This document shows, in pieces, positions 1 to 8,842 of a stretch of 42,322 bases of DNA (positions within the stretch are counted from its first letter, which is position 1; each line of letters opens with the position of its first letter). The stretch spans positions 1-42,322 of the forward strand of contig VGZA01000050.1 of assembly GCA_016872775.1 (NCBI GenBank), given 5' to 3'. The position numbers were made by a program, and so were the translations under genes. Origin of the DNA: Planctomycetota bacterium (lineage in GTDB: Bacteria > Planctomycetota > Planctomycetia > Pirellulales > Pirellulaceae). The notes under the pieces were generated by a model. The model did no database searches. It was not told the origin of the DNA and worked only from the letters and a program-made list of their open reading frames with translations.

Positions 1-1932
1 CAGGAACCAGGCGGACCCGTCCAAGGCCTCAATAAAGGTGTGCTCGGCGGCGAATTCACGCCCGAACTGCTGGGAGTCGGTTATATCATCGGGCCGCGGA
101 TCGCTTCGATCACCGTCGCGGGCGGGCTGCTGGCCTACCTCGTTATCCTGCCCGCAATCGCTACCTTCGGCGCCAACGCCAGCGAGCCGGTCTACCCGTC
201 AAAAAAGCTGATCAGTCAGATGAGCGTCGGGGAGTTGCGCAACAGTTACATCCTGTATATCGGCGCCGGTGCGGTCGCCACGGGCGGGCTGATCAGTATG
301 GGACGGGCACTGCCGGTGATCTTCGCTTCGATCATCGCTGGCCTGCGCGATCTGGCGGGATCCGCTCGAGGCGGTGCAAACACCATCGGCGGCGGTCGCA
401 CGGAACGCGACCTCTCGATGGGTGTGGTATTAATCGGAAGCCTTCTACTTGTCCTTTTGCTTGCGATTTCCCCAAAACTTGGACTGGGGATGTCCGCGCA
501 AGGCCTGCTCGGCGCGGGCCTGGTGCTCGTCTTTGGTTTTCTGTTTGTAACCGTTTCATCGCGCCTCACCGGTGAAATCGGCTCGTCCTCCAATCCAATT
601 TCCGGAATGACCGTTGCAACGCTGCTTTTCACCTGCCTCATCTTTCTGCTGTTGGGCCGCACTTCGAAGGCCGATACGCTGACCGCACTCACCATCGCCG
701 CGGTCGTCTGTATATCGGCGTCCAACGGCGGCACCACGGCGCAGGACCTCAAGACAGGATACTTGGTCGGCGCCACGCCGCGGTGGCAACAGATCGGCAT
801 CTTGATCGGGGCGCTGACCAGCGCGATCGTCATCGGCGCCACGATCCTGATGATGAACAGTGCCGGCACGCACTACACGAAGCGTCCCCAGTATCTCCCC
901 GACTTCGTCGTTCCCGAATCGGTCCTGAATACACTGGAAAAACAAAAGGTTGGCCGACCGTACAAGGACGAGGACAAAGCAGACTATTTTGTGCTTTTTG
1001 CCGCTGAGGGAGAGTTTCTTGGCGTACCAAAAGGCAAGTACCTGGTCGACGAGGGGGGCGTTTTTCGCTACCACGAAGATCCGGCGATCAACGGCAAAGA
1101 ACCGTACGACGACAAGGAACTTGCGATCAAGGAGGCACAGGATCAGCGAGCCGGTGGCGCGGCGGCCGCGCCCCGCGGCGAGTCGGCTCCGCCGAACGGA
1201 GCCGCCGCGGAAACGCGAACAACCGACGACGCAGGCAATACGGAAGGTGGCGCCGTCCTGCGCGACGTTGAGCAAGACGAGCCCAACTCGAACGCGACCG
1301 GCAATGCCACCGCCGGCAGTACCGCGGGCGATGCCGGCGATACGGGAACTCCCTCCGTCTCCAAGGAAGGCGATCCCCTTCCGAATCGGGCCCCGCTCAA
1401 ACTGCAACGCTACGATGCGCCGAAGACCCAGCTGATGGCGCTGATTATCGATGGCGTCTTGAACCAGAAACTGCCTTGGTCCCTGGTCCTGATCGGTGCG
1501 CTGATCGCGTTGACGCTGGAGCTGAGCGGCGTACCGGCGCTACCGTTCGCCGTGGGAATCTACCTGCCCATTCAGGTCTCCTTCCCGATTTTCATCGGCG
1601 GCGCGATCCGCTGGGTCGTTGATAAGCTTAACCCAAGCAAAGAAGAGCAGTCCGACTCCAGCCCCGGCGTACTGCTCTGTTCGGGATATATCGCCGGTGG
1701 TACTTTGCTGGGCGTGGCGGGGGCGTTCGTCAACATGAGTGACCATCTGGTTCGCCGCCTCAACCTGGCCTCGCTCGTCAACGAACGGTTTGGCGAGGGC
1801 GCCGCGGAGAGCCGCTGGGGTGTCATGGGCTTTTTTGGCCTGATGTGCGTCATCCTGATCGTCGTCGGCTTGGCCGGCCGGTTTTCCAAGAAAAAAGGCT
1901 CGACCGCCGCGGATCAGGATAGCGAAAAGTAA
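1..1932 (+). CDS. OPT family oligopeptide transporter, 5' end outside window
   Basis: The reading frame is open from the first base, so the true start lies upstream; about 643 residues are visible. It shows many hydrophobic helices with the style of the bacterial OPT (oligopeptide transporter) family: glycine-rich segments such as SSNPISGMTVATLL, ASNGGTTAQDLKTGYLVGATP and a C-terminal SGYIAGGTLLGV helix. Members import small peptides or metal chelates through the inner membrane by proton symport. Between the helix near base 870 and the motif APKTQLMALIIDGVLNQKLPW-like stretch near 1420 lies a roughly 180-residue hydrophilic insertion whose second half is Ala/Gly/Thr/Asp-rich and low complexity. 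The S46 exopeptidase gene follows 50 bases downstream in the same direction, which suggests joint peptide use. Family is secure; substrate is inferred. Confidence 0.9.
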   Translation, partial: QEPGGPVQGLNKGVLGGEFTPELLGVGYIIGPRIASITVAGGLLAYLVILPAIATFGANASEPVYPSKKLISQMSVGELRNSYILYIGAGAVATGGLISMGRALPVIFASIIAGLRDLAGSARGGANTIGGGRTERDLSMGVVLIGSLLLVLLLAISPKLGLGMSAQGLLGAGLVLVFGFLFVTVSSRLTGEIGSSSNPISGMTVATLLFTCLIFLLLGRTSKADTLTALTIAAVVCISASNGGTTAQDLKTGYLVGATPRWQQIGILIGALTSAIVIGATILMMNSAGTHYTKRPQYLPDFVVPESVLNTLEKQKVGRPYKDEDKADYFVLFAAEGEFLGVPKGKYLVDEGGVFRYHEDPAINGKEPYDDKELAIKEAQDQRAGGAAAAPRGESAPPNGAAAETRTTDDAGNTEGGAVLRDVEQDEPNSNATGNATAGSTAGDAGDTGTPSVSKEGDPLPNRAPLKLQRYDAPKTQLMALIIDGVLNQKLPWSLVLIGALIALTLELSGVPALPFAVGIYLPIQVSFPIFIGGAIRWVVDKLNPSKEEQSDSSPGVLLCSGYIAGGTLLGVAGAFVNMSDHLVRRLNLASLVNERFGEGAAESRWGVMGFFGLMCVILIVVGLAGRFSKKKGSTAADQDSEK

Positions 1933-1982
1933 AGGCCATACTAACCATTCAAATCCGCCAACCTTTTTCGGAGAGATATCAC

Positions 1983-4136
1983 ATGTCCGTCCATCGCCTG
2001 ATTTCCCAGTACCAGCGCCTCGCGGCCGCTCATTGCCCTCGCATGCCACGAGCGCTCTCAGTGACCTCCTGCTGCGTTTCGACCCTCTGCGGCCTTCTTC
2101 TGCTGCTCCCCGCGCGGATGACGGATGCCGACGAAGGAATGTGGCTTTACAACGCCGTGCCCCGCGAGGCACTCAAGCAACGCTATGGATTTGAGCCGAC
2201 CGACGCCTGGCTCGACCACCTGCGGTTATCGAGCGTGCGGTTCAACAGCGGCGGCTCAGGATCGTTCGTCTCCTCGAACGGACTGGTAATGACCAACCAC
2301 CATGTCGGCGCCGACGCCTTGCAGAAGTTGAGTTCCGAACAACGCGACCTGCTCAAGACCGGCTTCTTCGCGCGGACCGCGGTCGAGGAATTGAAATGCG
2401 TCGATCTGGAGCTGAATGTTCTGACGCGGATTGAGAACGTCACCGAGCAAGTCAATGCCGCGGTCAAGCCCGGCATGTCGGCCGGCGACTCCCAGAAGGC
2501 GCGGCGAGGGGCGATCAACACCCTCGAACAGGAAAATGCCCAGAAGTCGGGATTGCGCTCCGACGTGATCACGCTCTACCAGGGCGGCCAATACCACCTT
2601 TATCAGTTCAAAAAATACACCGACGTGCGGTTGGTGTTCGCCCCGGAAAAAGAGATCGCCTTTTTTGGCGGCGATCCGGACAACTTCGAGTACCCGCGCT
2701 TTGACCTGGATATCTGCTTCTTCCGTGTTTATGAGAACGACAAGCCGGCCAAGGTCGAACATTTCCTGGCCTGGAGCAAGAACGGAGCAGATGACGGCGA
2801 ACTGATTTTCGTCAGCGGCCACCCCGGTCGAACGAATCGTTTGAACACCGTCGCCCACCTGGAGTATCTGCGGGACGTCGTGAATCCTGACCACCTGAAC
2901 ATGCTCCGCCGGCACGAAATCGCGCTCAAGACGTTCGCCGATCGCAGCCTGGAGAATATGCGCCGCGCTCAGGATGACTTGTTCGGCGTACAGAACAGCC
3001 GCAAGGCCCGCCTGGGCGGCCTGGCTGGTCTGCAGGACCCGGAGGTGATGGCGAAGAAAAAGTCCGACGAACTGGCCTTGCGGGACGCCGTCGAAAAAGA
3101 CGCCAAGCTCAAGGAAAAGTACGGCGACGCCTGGGAACAGATCCAGAAATCGCTGCAGGTTGCCACGAAGATCCGCACGGAGTTGAACCTGTTCGAGAAC
3201 GGCTCGGCATGCCACAGCGACCTGTTCTTCGTCGCCCGAACGCTGGTGCGGATGGCGGAAGAGGATGCCAAACCGAATGCGGAGCGGTTGCGCGAGTTCG
3301 CTCAAGCCGGCCGCCCGTCGCTCGAACAACGATTGTTCTCGGAAGCCCCGATTTACGCCGACCTGGAGATGGCCAAACTGGCCGACTCGCTTTCAATGAT
3401 GGTCGAGAAGGTAGGTCCCGACCATCCTCTGGCCAAGGAAGTGCTTGCCGGTAAGTCGCCTTCCAATCGGGCTGCCGAATTGATTTCCGGCTCGACGCTG
3501 ACCGACGTCGCCGTTCGACGTAAGCTGGCCGCCGGCGGCGCGGCCGCCATCAACAGTTCCACCGATCCGATGATCAAACTCGTTCGGTCGATCGATCGTT
3601 CAGCGCGCGAAATGCGAACGGTTTTCGAGCAGCAGGTCGAAGAACCGCAGCGACAAGCCTACGCCAAAATCAATGCGGCCCGCTTCGCGATCCTCGGAAG
3701 CAGTACCTATCCCGACGCGACCTTTACCCTGCGTCTGGCATTCGGCACGGTCAAGGGTTACACCGAAGGCGGCAGGACCGTCCTGCCCTGGACGACGATC
3801 GGCGGCACTTTCGAACATGCGGCCGCGCATGGCAACAAAGAACCGTTTGCCCTTCCCGAATCGTGGCTCAAGCGGAAAGATCAATTGAATCCCACAACGC
3901 CCTACAATTTTGTCGCAACGGCCGACATCATCGGGGGCAATTCGGGCAGCCCCGTCGTGAACCGCAAGGGAGAGGTCGTCGGCATCATCTTTGACGGAAA
4001 TATCCAATCCCTTGTGCTGGACTATGCCTATTCCGACCAGCAGGCACGCGCGGTCAGCGTTCACTCGGCGGCGATTCAGGAAGCGCTGCGCAAGGTCTAC
4101 GACGCTTCCAGCCTCGCCAATGAACTGGGAAAATAG
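1983..4136 (+). CDS. S46 family dipeptidyl-peptidase (DPP7/DPP11 type)
   Basis: A 717-residue exported serine exopeptidase that removes N-terminal dipeptides. A hydrophobic stretch at about residues 24-43 is a signal peptide or anchor. The trypsin-like site is visible: TNHHVG (H106/H107), an Asp-containing segment PRFDLDICFFRVY near residue 240, and GGNSGSPV with nucleophile S654. The residue 18 places after the Ser decides specificity in this family (Arg in DPP11 for acidic, Gly in DPP7 for hydrophobic side chains); here it is G672 in FDGN, so hydrophobic P1 preference is inferred. The ATG at 1983 is preceded by GGAGAG at a good distance, supporting this start over ATG 2043. It follows the OPT transporter and may supply it with dipeptides. 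Confidence 0.93.
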   Translation: MSVHRLISQYQRLAAAHCPRMPRALSVTSCCVSTLCGLLLLLPARMTDADEGMWLYNAVPREALKQRYGFEPTDAWLDHLRLSSVRFNSGGSGSFVSSNGLVMTNHHVGADALQKLSSEQRDLLKTGFFARTAVEELKCVDLELNVLTRIENVTEQVNAAVKPGMSAGDSQKARRGAINTLEQENAQKSGLRSDVITLYQGGQYHLYQFKKYTDVRLVFAPEKEIAFFGGDPDNFEYPRFDLDICFFRVYENDKPAKVEHFLAWSKNGADDGELIFVSGHPGRTNRLNTVAHLEYLRDVVNPDHLNMLRRHEIALKTFADRSLENMRRAQDDLFGVQNSRKARLGGLAGLQDPEVMAKKKSDELALRDAVEKDAKLKEKYGDAWEQIQKSLQVATKIRTELNLFENGSACHSDLFFVARTLVRMAEEDAKPNAERLREFAQAGRPSLEQRLFSEAPIYADLEMAKLADSLSMMVEKVGPDHPLAKEVLAGKSPSNRAAELISGSTLTDVAVRRKLAAGGAAAINSSTDPMIKLVRSIDRSAREMRTVFEQQVEEPQRQAYAKINAARFAILGSSTYPDATFTLRLAFGTVKGYTEGGRTVLPWTTIGGTFEHAAAHGNKEPFALPESWLKRKDQLNPTTPYNFVATADIIGGNSGSPVVNRKGEVVGIIFDGNIQSLVLDYAYSDQQARAVSVHSAAIQEALRKVYDASSLANELGK

Positions 4137-4144
4137 GCACCGCA

Positions 4145-4381
4145 CTATCTCGCAGTCGTAACGAATGAGTTTGCGCGCCGCGAGATCAAACCGCTGCCTT
4201 GGCGGCTTTGTGCCTTTGCGAGAGCCAATGTCTCCTGTCGGAGCGTGTGCGAGAAGACGTAGGCACGCGTGCCAGGCATCGCTGCGCCACCATACTGGCG
4301 AGTCGCTTCGTAAGTCTTCCGACCCAACAGAATGGTGTCGAACGCTCCCATATCTTCACGACCGATGAATTGATGGATCAA
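4145..4381 (-). pseudogene. RibD/dihydrofolate-reductase-like fragment
   Basis: Reading the minus strand from a TTG at 4381, residues 2-49 (bases 4235-4381) carry the core of the small DHFR/RibD C-terminal family: MGAFDTILLGRKTYEA and, 15 residues later, AYVFSHTLRQ. Intact members have about 180-200 residues. Here the N-terminal SLDG strand is absent (an in-frame TGA lies directly upstream of 4381) and the match ends at 4235, after which the frame enters a repeat-like sequence with no family resemblance. I therefore call it a remnant truncated at both ends. The neighbouring stretch also contains no intact gene. Confidence 0.7.
4197..4224. repeat. Dispersed-repeat-like sequence fused to the DHFR remnant
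   Basis: The stretch reading GGCGGCTTTGTGCCTTTGCG resembles the CTTTGCGCCTTTGCG-type intergenic repeats I know from several bacterial genomes. It begins about ten bases past the point where similarity of the DHFR-like fragment ends, so it may mark the breakpoint. Only one copy is seen in this window; the identification is from memory. Confidence 0.35.
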
Positions 4382-4950
4382 TCAAGAGTTCGATCGCCCT
4401 CGTTCTCTGTCGGCGCAGCAGATCAACATTATTATCAGCAAGGTAGAGCAAAAGCGCGTGGATAGCCAGAACGACTCTCAGCATTTCCCCAGTTTCTTTG
4501 AAGAGTTGAATCACTCTTAGGCCTCCAAAACCGTCGCACTTCCGGTGACACAAATCACTGAGCCAGAATTCACCCACGAATTTTGCTGAGGAGGCAAATA
4601 TATAAAACGCGACATCCGATGCTTCGTTGCAGAAATATCCCCATTCGCAATACGCGCATGAATGGAGGCGTCTCGCACGCCCCGTCGTCGACTCTTTCAA
4701 TCTGGTGGTCTACATCACCGAAGAACGCGGCCCAATGCAGTTGTGTCGCCTGCTTCTGATCCCTGATCTCCTCACTCTAGTTGAATTCTTGTACGATACC
4801 GCGATGAGTCAGCGTCGACTTGCCGCGCCAGAACTGGGACGGCAAGCAAACGACGAGAGTACCGAACATCTCCTTACCTCGTGGCGTGTCTTTGTGAGGC
4901 GCCAAATTCGTTGCGGGGCTGATTCGCGGCATCTGTTTTGGAGCGGCGGA
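4382..4950. other. Non-coding or decayed stretch
   Basis: No gene is supported. A plus-strand frame without a start, ending at a TAG near 4519, reads a plausible protein tail (SAQQINIIISKVEQKRV, then SFFEELNHS), which could be a gene end left by decay; I do not recognise it. The open frame leading into the next gene from 4627 has no recognisable content and lies before a good signal peptide, so I treat it as leader sequence. The region is AT-richer than its surroundings. Confidence 0.4.
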
Positions 4951-6441
4951 ATGATCTGCAGTCGTTTCTTTAGCACGCATGTACGGAAATACGCCTGTTT
5001 GACGGCGCTGATATTCTCTCTGCTCAATCTGTCGCGAACCCTCGCGGGCGACGAGCCGATCCGCATCAAATCGGAAAAGCAACTGCTGGCGGATGATTTC
5101 CTCGTCCTTTCCCGGCCCGGTCTTCAGCGGGCGTTCCATCCGCCTGTGAAAGCCAATGACGGCCAGCCGGTGCTGCTGTTCGATCAGCCATGGGAAGAGC
5201 CGGGAACATCGATCCTGGGGACAGTCGTGCGCCACGAAGACCGGTTTCGCTTGTGGTATCGCGGTAGTGGCAGCGGACCCACGGGTGGAATCTGGTGTTA
5301 TGCAGAATCCGAGGATGGCCTGCACTGGACGAAACCGAAGCTGAACCTCGTGATGCATCAAGAACGTCGCGACCATAATATCTACGTGATCGGCCAGCCC
5401 CAGGCGTTTACTCCGTTTCTTGATCCGAACGAAAAAGACCCGGCGAAGCGGTACAAGTCCGCCGTGAACACACCGCGGATCGATACGGCGCTGGCCTATG
5501 CCTCCGACGGTCTGACTTGGACGCCGTACCGCTACGGAGCCGCCGTCACGGGACGGGCGTCCGATACCATCAGCCAGGTGCTGTGGGATCCGTTCGCCAA
5601 TGTCTACCGGCTTTACACGCGCACCGATTATGGCACGGCGGACTCCGGTGAGGTTCGCGGAACGCGCGACATGATTGCGGCACGGCACGCCGATCTGTCA
5701 GATCCGGGCAGCTGGCGAACCGTGCGCGAGTGGTGTTTGGGCTGGGAACGGGGCGACCGGGATTATCACCGCCATCGTCAAATCTACAGTTTGAACGGAT
5801 GGATTCACGAAGGCATCCAATTCGGACTCATCTGGACACTGGAAACAGGCAACCATGAAAGGATGAACGCGTACATTGCCACCACGCGGGGCGAGCAACC
5901 GTGGAATCTCTCTGAGGTCTATGCTGACCGGGAACTGATCCCGCACGGAGGACCAGAGCGATTCGATTGCCGGTGGATTCAACCCGCAGCCAATATCGTG
6001 ACGTGGAACGATCGGCATTGGATCTACTATGCGGGATCGGCCATGTCACACGACGGACGATGGAGCCCCGCCATCGCCGGGCCGAAGGCGGGAATCGGGC
6101 TGGCGACCATTCGGCGTGACGGTTTCTACTCCCTGCAGGCCGGGGCGGCACAGGGCGCATTGACAACCAAAACGTTCCTTTTCCAGGGCCAGCGGCTCGA
6201 ACTCAACTATGCTGCCGCGGTTTCCGGTAGCGTGCGAGTTGAACTGCAGGATGCTGACGGCAAGCCAATTCCCGGCTTTCGACTGTCTGAGTGTTCTCGA
6301 CTCGTCGGCGATGAACTGGCTCAGGTCGTCCACTGGTCGCATGGAAGCGATCTGTCATCACTCGCCGACCATCCGGTGCGATTGCATATTCACGTACAGG
6401 ATGCTGACCTATTCGCCTTTCAGTTTTTACAGAATCCGTAA
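4951..6441 (+). CDS. Exported GH32/43-like five-bladed propeller protein (subtype A)
   Basis: A 496-residue protein. I chose ATG 4951 because it opens a signal peptide (hydrophobic core CLTALIFSLLNLSRTLAG ending before DEP), with GGCGGA just upstream; the open frame extends to 4627 without recognisable content. The body holds blade motifs typical of planctomycete glycosidase-like propellers: LLADDFLVL at the start, ESEDGLHWTKPKL, ASDGLTWTPY, DPAKRYK and GLATIRRDGFYSLQAG. A C-terminal beta-sandwich follows (GSVRVELQDADGKPIPGF ... DADLFAFQF). The same architecture recurs in the gene at 14094. Hydrolysis of a glycan outside the cytoplasm is inferred from the fold; catalytic carboxylates were not assigned. 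It is convergent with the TIM-barrel gene at 6573-8225. Confidence 0.8.
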   Translation: MICSRFFSTHVRKYACLTALIFSLLNLSRTLAGDEPIRIKSEKQLLADDFLVLSRPGLQRAFHPPVKANDGQPVLLFDQPWEEPGTSILGTVVRHEDRFRLWYRGSGSGPTGGIWCYAESEDGLHWTKPKLNLVMHQERRDHNIYVIGQPQAFTPFLDPNEKDPAKRYKSAVNTPRIDTALAYASDGLTWTPYRYGAAVTGRASDTISQVLWDPFANVYRLYTRTDYGTADSGEVRGTRDMIAARHADLSDPGSWRTVREWCLGWERGDRDYHRHRQIYSLNGWIHEGIQFGLIWTLETGNHERMNAYIATTRGEQPWNLSEVYADRELIPHGGPERFDCRWIQPAANIVTWNDRHWIYYAGSAMSHDGRWSPAIAGPKAGIGLATIRRDGFYSLQAGAAQGALTTKTFLFQGQRLELNYAAAVSGSVRVELQDADGKPIPGFRLSECSRLVGDELAQVVHWSHGSDLSSLADHPVRLHIHVQDADLFAFQFLQNP

Positions 6442-6499
6442 CCTGGTGTTTGAAGATGCAACGCGTGTGAGTCGTCGTGATCCGTCGAAAAGATCCAGG

Positions 6500-6520
6500 C
6501 GACGGACTGGAAGTCCGTCG
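6500..6520. terminator. Perfect hairpin between convergent genes
   Basis: GACGGACT-GGA-AGTCCGTC with an added C-G pair gives a 9-bp perfect stem and a 3-base loop. It lies 58 bases past the stop of the upstream gene and 52 bases before the stop of the opposing gene. There is no T-tract on either side, so it may be a bidirectional stop or a REP-like repeat rather than a classical intrinsic terminator. Confidence 0.45.
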
Positions 6521-6539
6521 TACGGGTCATACTCATTTC

Positions 6540-6565
6540 TGCCGGCCGCGTGTGGGCGGCTGGCA
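6540..6565. terminator. Second GC-rich hairpin between convergent genes
   Basis: TGCCGGCCGC and GCGGCTGGCA form a 10-bp stem with one mismatch around a 6-base loop, 7 bases past the stop of the minus-strand TIM-barrel gene. It lacks a T-run. Together with the hairpin at 6500-6520 it probably separates the two convergent transcripts. Confidence 0.4.
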
Positions 6566-6572
6566 GCGTCGC

Positions 6573-8225
6573 TTACCGCAGTCGCTTCGGTTTTCGCACG
6601 TAGACGTAGCATTCCAGTTCTTCGATGCTCACCGTTCCGTTTGCGGAAGGCTGGACCGGAATGAGACGCACAGCGAGTTGATTGTCGCCAAACATTAACG
6701 GTTGGCTTCGTCCGGTTGTTTCCCAATTCAGGTCGATGACGTACTGGTGAAACGCAGGCAACGGATCTCCTTCGAAAACGCTTTGACCATTCGCATCGAA
6801 CACACGTGTAATGTACTCCACGGGCACCGCCTGGCCGTTGATCTGGATTTCCAATTGATCCTCTTCAGACAGGCCCATCACTTTGAGCTGAATCGTCGTG
6901 CGCAGGGCAGGGTCGTCAAATTTCTCCGCCATTCGAAAACGCCGAGAGCCGGCCGGGGTTGGCTGAGCGCGATTCAGATAGATATTGTCGTCGTTGGGAG
7001 TGCCGGTGATGTTGTGTCGCGATTTCTTCCAAACCGCATAGAACAAATAGTGGCGGTCGTGTGCGGCAATCTGATCGGGATATCGCAACTCGCGCAGCCA
7101 GCCCAGCGCGGCCGGCCACATGATGGCGGAATAGGCCGACGAACGATGGGCGACCGCGCGCCGCTCGAACGTGAATTGAAAGTTGTACGGTGAAACGCCG
7201 TCGGCGCCGAAGCGGTAATAGTTCTGGGCGGCGGCCCGCAGGTTTTCCAGGGCCATCAGCCGATAATGCTCGTTCGGCTCGTCCATCCCGATCCGGTTGT
7301 GAATCGCCGGGTAGATCCTGCAGCCGGTTCCCCTTGCCAGATTCACGAAGTCTTCGGTCTTCAGGTTCGTGTCCGTGTGCATGAAGTCGGAGGGAACCAC
7401 GTAGTCCACCAGCCCTTCTCGAATCCACGTCGCCAGATCGAAGCCCAGATAGTCGCATTCTCCGATCGTCTGCGGCACTCGCACACCGAGCAGCAATCGC
7501 TTGCGGCCGCGGCGAGCCGCTGCGTCGTCCAGCAACTTGCGAGTCTGTCGGGTGAAGTCGTTCAGCAAATGTGCGTTCTGCCGCCCCTCGCCCGGCATGA
7601 ACATGTGGCACCAGCGCAGGTAGTCGTACTCGATACCATCGACGTCGTACGCATCGAGCACTTCCTTGTCGAATGCCAGTATCGCCTTGCGCACATCATC
7701 CAGAGCATAGTTGTAAGCTGTCCCCAAAATCGCCCACTCCGGATGTTGCTTCGCGATGCCGTGAGCGGCCCCGCCGTGCCGATCGTTCATGCGGATGTCA
7801 GCGATAAACTGCATGCCGTGAAGGTGGCAACGGTCGATCAGCACCTTGAGCGGATCGATTTTGGCAGCGTCCAGACCGGGCGGCCGCCACCGAAATAGAT
7901 CGGTGACTTTCGACGACGGCACATCGCTCTCGAACGCGGTGAACAGACAATAGCTGATCGCATCTACATGGGCCGCCGCTTCCTCGTCGATCAACTCCTC
8001 CAGAATCCTCTGACTGAACGGAGCGGCCGGTTCGGGGACCACGCGATTCGCTTTCCCATAGTAATCGACATTGAGAATCGTCGACCACATCGTGACACCG
8101 TCCCATGCGTGCAGCACGTATCCATCCCGAGTTCCTTCGCGGATGGGTTCATCGGCCGTTGCGACTGGCTGTAGCAGCAGGGATATCGCAAACGCGATTC
8201 CGGCCGCAACACGCGATCTCGCCAA
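6573..8225 (-). CDS. Exported GHL10-type TIM-barrel glycosidase-like protein
   Basis: A 550-residue protein read from TTG 8225. GGAGA sits six bases upstream (8231-8235) and the product then opens with a clean Sec signal peptide (MARSRVAAGIAFAISLLLQP, cleavage near VATA-DEP); longer in-frame starts add only basic, non-signal residues. The body is a glycosidase-like barrel: IADIRMNDRHGG (residues 141-152), HPEW, and VDGIEYDYLRW (195-205) with E199 and D201 at the strand-4 end, where this clan has its acid residue. A C-terminal beta-sandwich covers roughly residues 430-545. It is paralogous to the protein at 22150-23769. A role in exported glycan hydrolysis is inferred. Confidence 0.8.
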   Translation of the reverse strand: MARSRVAAGIAFAISLLLQPVATADEPIREGTRDGYVLHAWDGVTMWSTILNVDYYGKANRVVPEPAAPFSQRILEELIDEEAAAHVDAISYCLFTAFESDVPSSKVTDLFRWRPPGLDAAKIDPLKVLIDRCHLHGMQFIADIRMNDRHGGAAHGIAKQHPEWAILGTAYNYALDDVRKAILAFDKEVLDAYDVDGIEYDYLRWCHMFMPGEGRQNAHLLNDFTRQTRKLLDDAAARRGRKRLLLGVRVPQTIGECDYLGFDLATWIREGLVDYVVPSDFMHTDTNLKTEDFVNLARGTGCRIYPAIHNRIGMDEPNEHYRLMALENLRAAAQNYYRFGADGVSPYNFQFTFERRAVAHRSSAYSAIMWPAALGWLRELRYPDQIAAHDRHYLFYAVWKKSRHNITGTPNDDNIYLNRAQPTPAGSRRFRMAEKFDDPALRTTIQLKVMGLSEEDQLEIQINGQAVPVEYITRVFDANGQSVFEGDPLPAFHQYVIDLNWETTGRSQPLMFGDNQLAVRLIPVQPSANGTVSIEELECYVYVRKPKRLR

Positions 8226-8230
8226 CGTAT

Positions 8231-8235
8231 TCTCC
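8231..8235 (-). promoter_or_regulatory. Ribosome binding site deciding a TTG start
   Basis: GGAGA on the minus strand, five to six bases before TTG 8225. It is the only well-placed site near the predicted signal peptide and is the reason the shorter TTG start was preferred. Confidence 0.6.
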
Positions 8236-8361
8236 AGAACCTTACACCAGGTCAGCCTGAGAACCGATGAAAGTGGCAAGTTGATTCCCTTTCCAAAAAC
8301 CTGGACAAACCGAGCGAATATCAACTCACGTGAAACCTTGACAAGGAGAATCGCAGTAGAG

Positions 8362-8739
8362 TCATGGCGTCTTCTTCTCCAGCTGCAGAACCTCGTCGGG
8401 GACATCGACCTTGACACCATCTTCCGGAATCGGCAGCTTTAATGACCACAGTATCCCCTGCGCGACGAAACGGCGATACTCGGGCAATTTCCAATTCTCG
8501 TGAAAGTGCAGGCCCGTAAATCCGAACGATCGCCCGCCATCGGCTCGATTCCAGGCCCAGGCAATCGTTTCGGCGTTGCCTTCCAGAGTGGCCTGGAGCA
8601 GTGGCGTTATGCTTGTTGGCCGCTTCACGCGTTTGAGCTGGTAATAGAACTCGTCGCGAACTGCGAATGAACGGATTCCACGACAAACGGGATGCTGCCG
8701 ATCGGCAATCGTCAATCCGATAATAAGCTGTCTCATCAT
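8362..8739 (-). pseudogene. ThuA-like domain, C-terminal half only
   Basis: 125 residues from tandem ATG codons at 8734-8739. They match the second half of the ThuA (trehalose-utilisation type, amidotransferase-like fold) family of planctomycetes: TIADRQHPVCRGIRSFAVRD followed by EFYYQL, then AWAWNRADGGRSFGFTGLHF and HENWKLPEYRRFVAQGILW. Full members are about 250-300 residues; the N-terminal half with the core sheet is missing and the sequence upstream, up to an in-frame TAA near 8800, has no resemblance. Loss of the 5' half is the best reading. It lies upstream of the TIM-barrel gene on the same strand. ThuA proteins often accompany sugar catabolism genes in this phylum, so it may once have been part of this locus. 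Confidence 0.7.
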
Positions 8740-8842
8740 GGGGCGCTGTTCTTTAAATCCAGGTTGGTAGCAGGCACGGCTTGTCCAGCGACAAAAGTCT
8801 TAAAAGGGACACTGTCATTATGAATGGAAGTCGAATGTCTAG

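Noticed and set aside
4356-4700. Minus-strand 114-codon frame
   Set aside because: No ribosome site, no motif, odd Cys/Trp-rich start; overlaps the DHFR remnant. Not counted as a gene.
4627-4950. 5' extension of the first propeller gene
   Set aside because: It would place the signal peptide 108 residues inside the protein.
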